This document shows, in pieces, positions 6,276-8,015 of a stretch of DNA of 8,015 nt. The position numbers and the translations under genes are program-made. A model generated the notes under the pieces. It did not search any database. It saw nothing but the letters and a program-made list of their open reading frames with translations, and was not told the DNA's origin. Positions within the stretch are counted from its first letter, which is position 1. Every line of letters begins with the position of its first letter. The DNA is from Pseudomonadota bacterium. Lineage in GTDB: Bacteria; Pseudomonadota; Gammaproteobacteria; Steroidobacterales; Steroidobacteraceae. The stretch is taken from positions 1-8,015 of the forward strand of contig JAEZCR010000238.1 in assembly GCA_023433465.1 (NCBI GenBank). The letters run 5' to 3'.

Positions 6276-7889
6276 TCAGCCCGGCTTCAATTTTCGGAAC
6301 GGCATGCTGCGCATCCGTACGCCCGTGGCCGCGAACACCGCGTTCGCGATCGCCGGCGCGATGGGGCCAACGCCGGCTTCACCTGCGCCGGCGTGGCGCT
6401 CGTGGCCGCTCAAGGCCTCGGTGTGGATGTCGATGCGCGGAATATCGGCGAGACGCAGCATGGGATACGTATCGAAGTTGCCCTCGACCACGCGCCCGTT
6501 CTCGATGTTGATCTCTTCGTTGAGGCACATGTTGAGGGCGAACACGGCCGATCCCTCGAGCTGCGAACGCACGGCATCCATGTTCAGCACCTGACCGCAA
6601 TCGAAGGCGATGTCGAGCCCATGAACCCTGAGCTCGTTCGCCGCGGTGACTTCCACCGTCGCGGCGCAGGCCACGGTCATGCCCGCGTGCGGCTTGCCAC
6701 CCCCGCTGCCGAAATTGCCGATGGCGATGCCGCGGCCGTGGCGCGCGGGTAGTTGGGTGCCCCAGCCGGCGTGTTTCGCGGCCACTTCGAGGCATTTGCT
6801 CCAGCCGGCATCGGGCCACTTCGCCAGGATGCGCAGGCGGTACTCGAGCGGATCGATGCCGGCCTTCGCCGCGCATTCGTCGATGAAACTCTCGACGAAG
6901 AAGCAGTGCGAGTTGTAGCCGGGCGCGCGGTACTGCCCCGTGAGGATGTGCGTATCCAGCGTGGACGTTTCGATGCGCACGTTGGGGATGACGCCCTTCA
7001 CGTACGGCGGATCCTCCAGGCCGAACATCACGGGCTTTCGCGCGGCCACGTGCGAGGCGAAAGCTTCGGGCAAACCATCGGCTCCCAGCGACGCGCGCAG
7101 GTGCACCGACTGGAGATCGCGATATTTGCCCTGTCGGAACGTCTCCTCACGCGACCAGATCACGTGGACCGGCGTGCCGGGGAATTTCTTCGCGACGGCG
7201 AGGACCATGCGCACGTCGTCGCAGCCGACGCGGCGGCCGAAGCTGCCGCCGACCAGCGTCTGGTGAAAGTGGATGTTCTCCTCGGGCAGGCCGGTTTCCT
7301 CCCTCGCGATCACCAGCGCCTGGATGACCAGCGCGGTCGGGTGCCACAGGTCCACGCGTTCGGGCGTGATCAGCGCGGTGCCATTGAGTGGCTCCATCGT
7401 CGCGTGATCGCTCAGCGGCGTGTGGTAGATAGCTTCGATCGCCTCCGCGCCGGCGGCTTCGACCGCCTTCGGCGCATCGCCGAAATCGCTCATCAGATCA
7501 TCGGCCGGTTCCTTCAGGCGTGCATACAGCGCGTCGTAGATCTGCTGCGTCGATTTCCACTCCGCGCCCGCGCCCAAGTCCCACGTCACGGGCAGCGCCT
7601 CCAGCGCCTTGCGCGCCTGCCAGTAGTGCTCGGCGACCACGGCGATCCCGGCTTGCGCGTCGGTGTTCGCCCAGTGGGCGGGCTTTTCGAACTTGCGCCG
7701 CGGTTCGTCGGGATCCACGACCGCGACGCCGCGCACGCCGGGCATGTTCCTGATCTTCTCGAAGTCGTGGCTCACGAGCCGGCCGCCGTGCACCGGGCAC
7801 TGCAGCAGCGCGGCGTAGAGCATGCCCGGCAGGCGCACGTCCATGCCGTAAACCGAGGTGCCGTTCACCACGGAGCGCGCGTGTGTCAT
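6276..7889 (-). CDS. Molybdopterin-binding subunit, xanthine dehydrogenase/isoquinoline 1-oxidoreductase (IorB-like) family, N-terminus missing
   Basis: Large subunit of a molybdenum hydroxylase, holding the molybdopterin cofactor that inserts oxygen from water into N-heterocycles or aldehydes. Such enzymes usually pair with a [2Fe-2S] subunit and are often exported by Tat. From the ATG at 7889 there are 537 residues. VNGTSVYGMDVRLPGMLYA (8-26) is the hammerhead-domain start of the family. GGSFGRR (214-220), QYRAPGYNSH (319-328), FDCGQVLNMD (429-438) and GEAGVGPIAPAIANAVF (503-519, with Glu504 as the candidate catalytic base) are the cofactor-site segments. The C-terminus is complete. Full proteins have roughly 700 or more residues, so an N-terminal part is absent. 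The ATG is internal to the homology: the codons before it (TLLTKRTLP) also look like the family. The frame closes upstream at an in-frame TAG (7983-7985). The gene is therefore either disrupted or affected by a base error. No [2Fe-2S] partner gene is present in the window. Confidence 0.85.
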   Translation of the reverse strand: MTHARSVVNGTSVYGMDVRLPGMLYAALLQCPVHGGRLVSHDFEKIRNMPGVRGVAVVDPDEPRRKFEKPAHWANTDAQAGIAVVAEHYWQARKALEALPVTWDLGAGAEWKSTQQIYDALYARLKEPADDLMSDFGDAPKAVEAAGAEAIEAIYHTPLSDHATMEPLNGTALITPERVDLWHPTALVIQALVIAREETGLPEENIHFHQTLVGGSFGRRVGCDDVRMVLAVAKKFPGTPVHVIWSREETFRQGKYRDLQSVHLRASLGADGLPEAFASHVAARKPVMFGLEDPPYVKGVIPNVRIETSTLDTHILTGQYRAPGYNSHCFFVESFIDECAAKAGIDPLEYRLRILAKWPDAGWSKCLEVAAKHAGWGTQLPARHGRGIAIGNFGSGGGKPHAGMTVACAATVEVTAANELRVHGLDIAFDCGQVLNMDAVRSQLEGSAVFALNMCLNEEINIENGRVVEGNFDTYPMLRLADIPRIDIHTEALSGHERHAGAGEAGVGPIAPAIANAVFAATGVRMRSMPFRKLKPG

Positions 7890-8015
7890 CGGCAGGGTCC
7901 GCTTCGTGAGCAGCGTCCACTGCTCGCGCGGCTTGGGAGAGGGTTCCCTCGGTAGTTTGATGGTCGCGGCGCGGGCCGCGCCCTACCCAAACCTCGCCAG
8001 GCGTTTCGTGCGCGT
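7890..8015 (-). pseudogene. Upstream part of the molybdopterin-subunit frame, interrupted by in-frame TAG
   Basis: Reading the same frame upstream of the ATG at 7889 gives about 31 residues ending in REQWTLLTKRTLP, then TAG at 7985-7983, then an open ten-codon stretch to the window edge that reads TRTKRLARFG. The join RLARFG-stop-GAARAATIKLP resembles the FGELAARAAxLP segment found before the hammerhead domain in IorB-like proteins. A single base change of GAG to TAG would explain it. No ATG, GTG or TTG in frame lies between the stop and 7889. This is a candidate nonsense mutation or a sequencing error; the upstream homology is short and so only moderately supported. Confidence 0.5.

Noticed and set aside
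6753..7955. 400-codon plus-strand open frame opposite the molybdopterin subunit
   Set aside because: It is antisense to a gene with clear family motifs. Its translation is rich in Arg, His, Asp and Val with no domain pattern, as expected for a codon shadow in GC-rich DNA.
1..8015. CRISPR array, tRNA, rRNA, insertion sequence, toxin-antitoxin or phage genes
   Set aside because: No regularly spaced repeats, tRNA-like cloverleaf, transposase or terminal inverted repeats, or defence-type domains were seen; all substantial frames are explained by metabolic and signalling genes.

Overview
The window is GC-rich, gene-dense bacterial chromosome. Intergenic gaps are short (46, 62 and 73 bases), genes overlap often, and every gene belongs to a broadly distributed family. 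The mix of a LytS/LytTR-type two-component pair, a secreted amidohydrolase, a GST, a PhyH-type dioxygenase, a class II sirtuin and an IorB-like molybdenum enzyme suggests a free-living proteobacterium, perhaps a soil or freshwater gammaproteobacterium of the Steroidobacter/Nevskia kind. That assignment is inference from gene content and base composition, since the window carries no rRNA or other phylogenetic marker.

Layout. (1) 1-770, plus strand: the 3' part of a monoacylglycerol-lipase-like alpha/beta hydrolase whose start lies left of the window. (2) 817-2318, minus strand: a two-gene unit in which a phytanoyl-CoA dioxygenase (PhyH)-family protein is followed by a class II sirtuin, joined by an ATGA overlap. 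(3) 2319-2380: a 62-base divergent intergenic region. (4) 2381-3031, plus strand: a glutathione S-transferase. (5) 3028-6202, minus strand: a three-gene unit of exported metal-dependent amidohydrolase, four-TM LytS/YehU-type histidine kinase and LytTR response regulator. Each gene overlaps the next, by 76 and then 4 bases. (6) 6276-8015, minus strand: the large molybdopterin-binding subunit of an isoquinoline 1-oxidoreductase/aldehyde-oxidase-type enzyme. Its 5' end is outside the window, and the reading frame carries an in-frame TAG at 7983-7985 with family-like sequence on both sides.

How the genes may work together. The clearest functional unit is amidohydrolase-kinase-regulator, in which an enzyme predicted to act outside the cytoplasm is translationally linked to a membrane sensor and its DNA-binding partner. 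The PhyH-sirtuin pair is also tightly coupled, although its substrate is not visible. The molybdenum subunit has no [2Fe-2S] partner in the window. Orientation alternates so that two convergent junctions (770/817 and 3031/3028) have no recognisable rho-independent terminator.

I found no CRISPR array, transposon, tRNA, rRNA, prophage or defence system. No stretch over 300 bases lacks a gene. The many long open frames antisense to these genes look like the usual GC-rich codon shadows. I see no convincing undescribed system. The best leads are the in-frame stop in the molybdenum subunit and the two unusual gene couplings.
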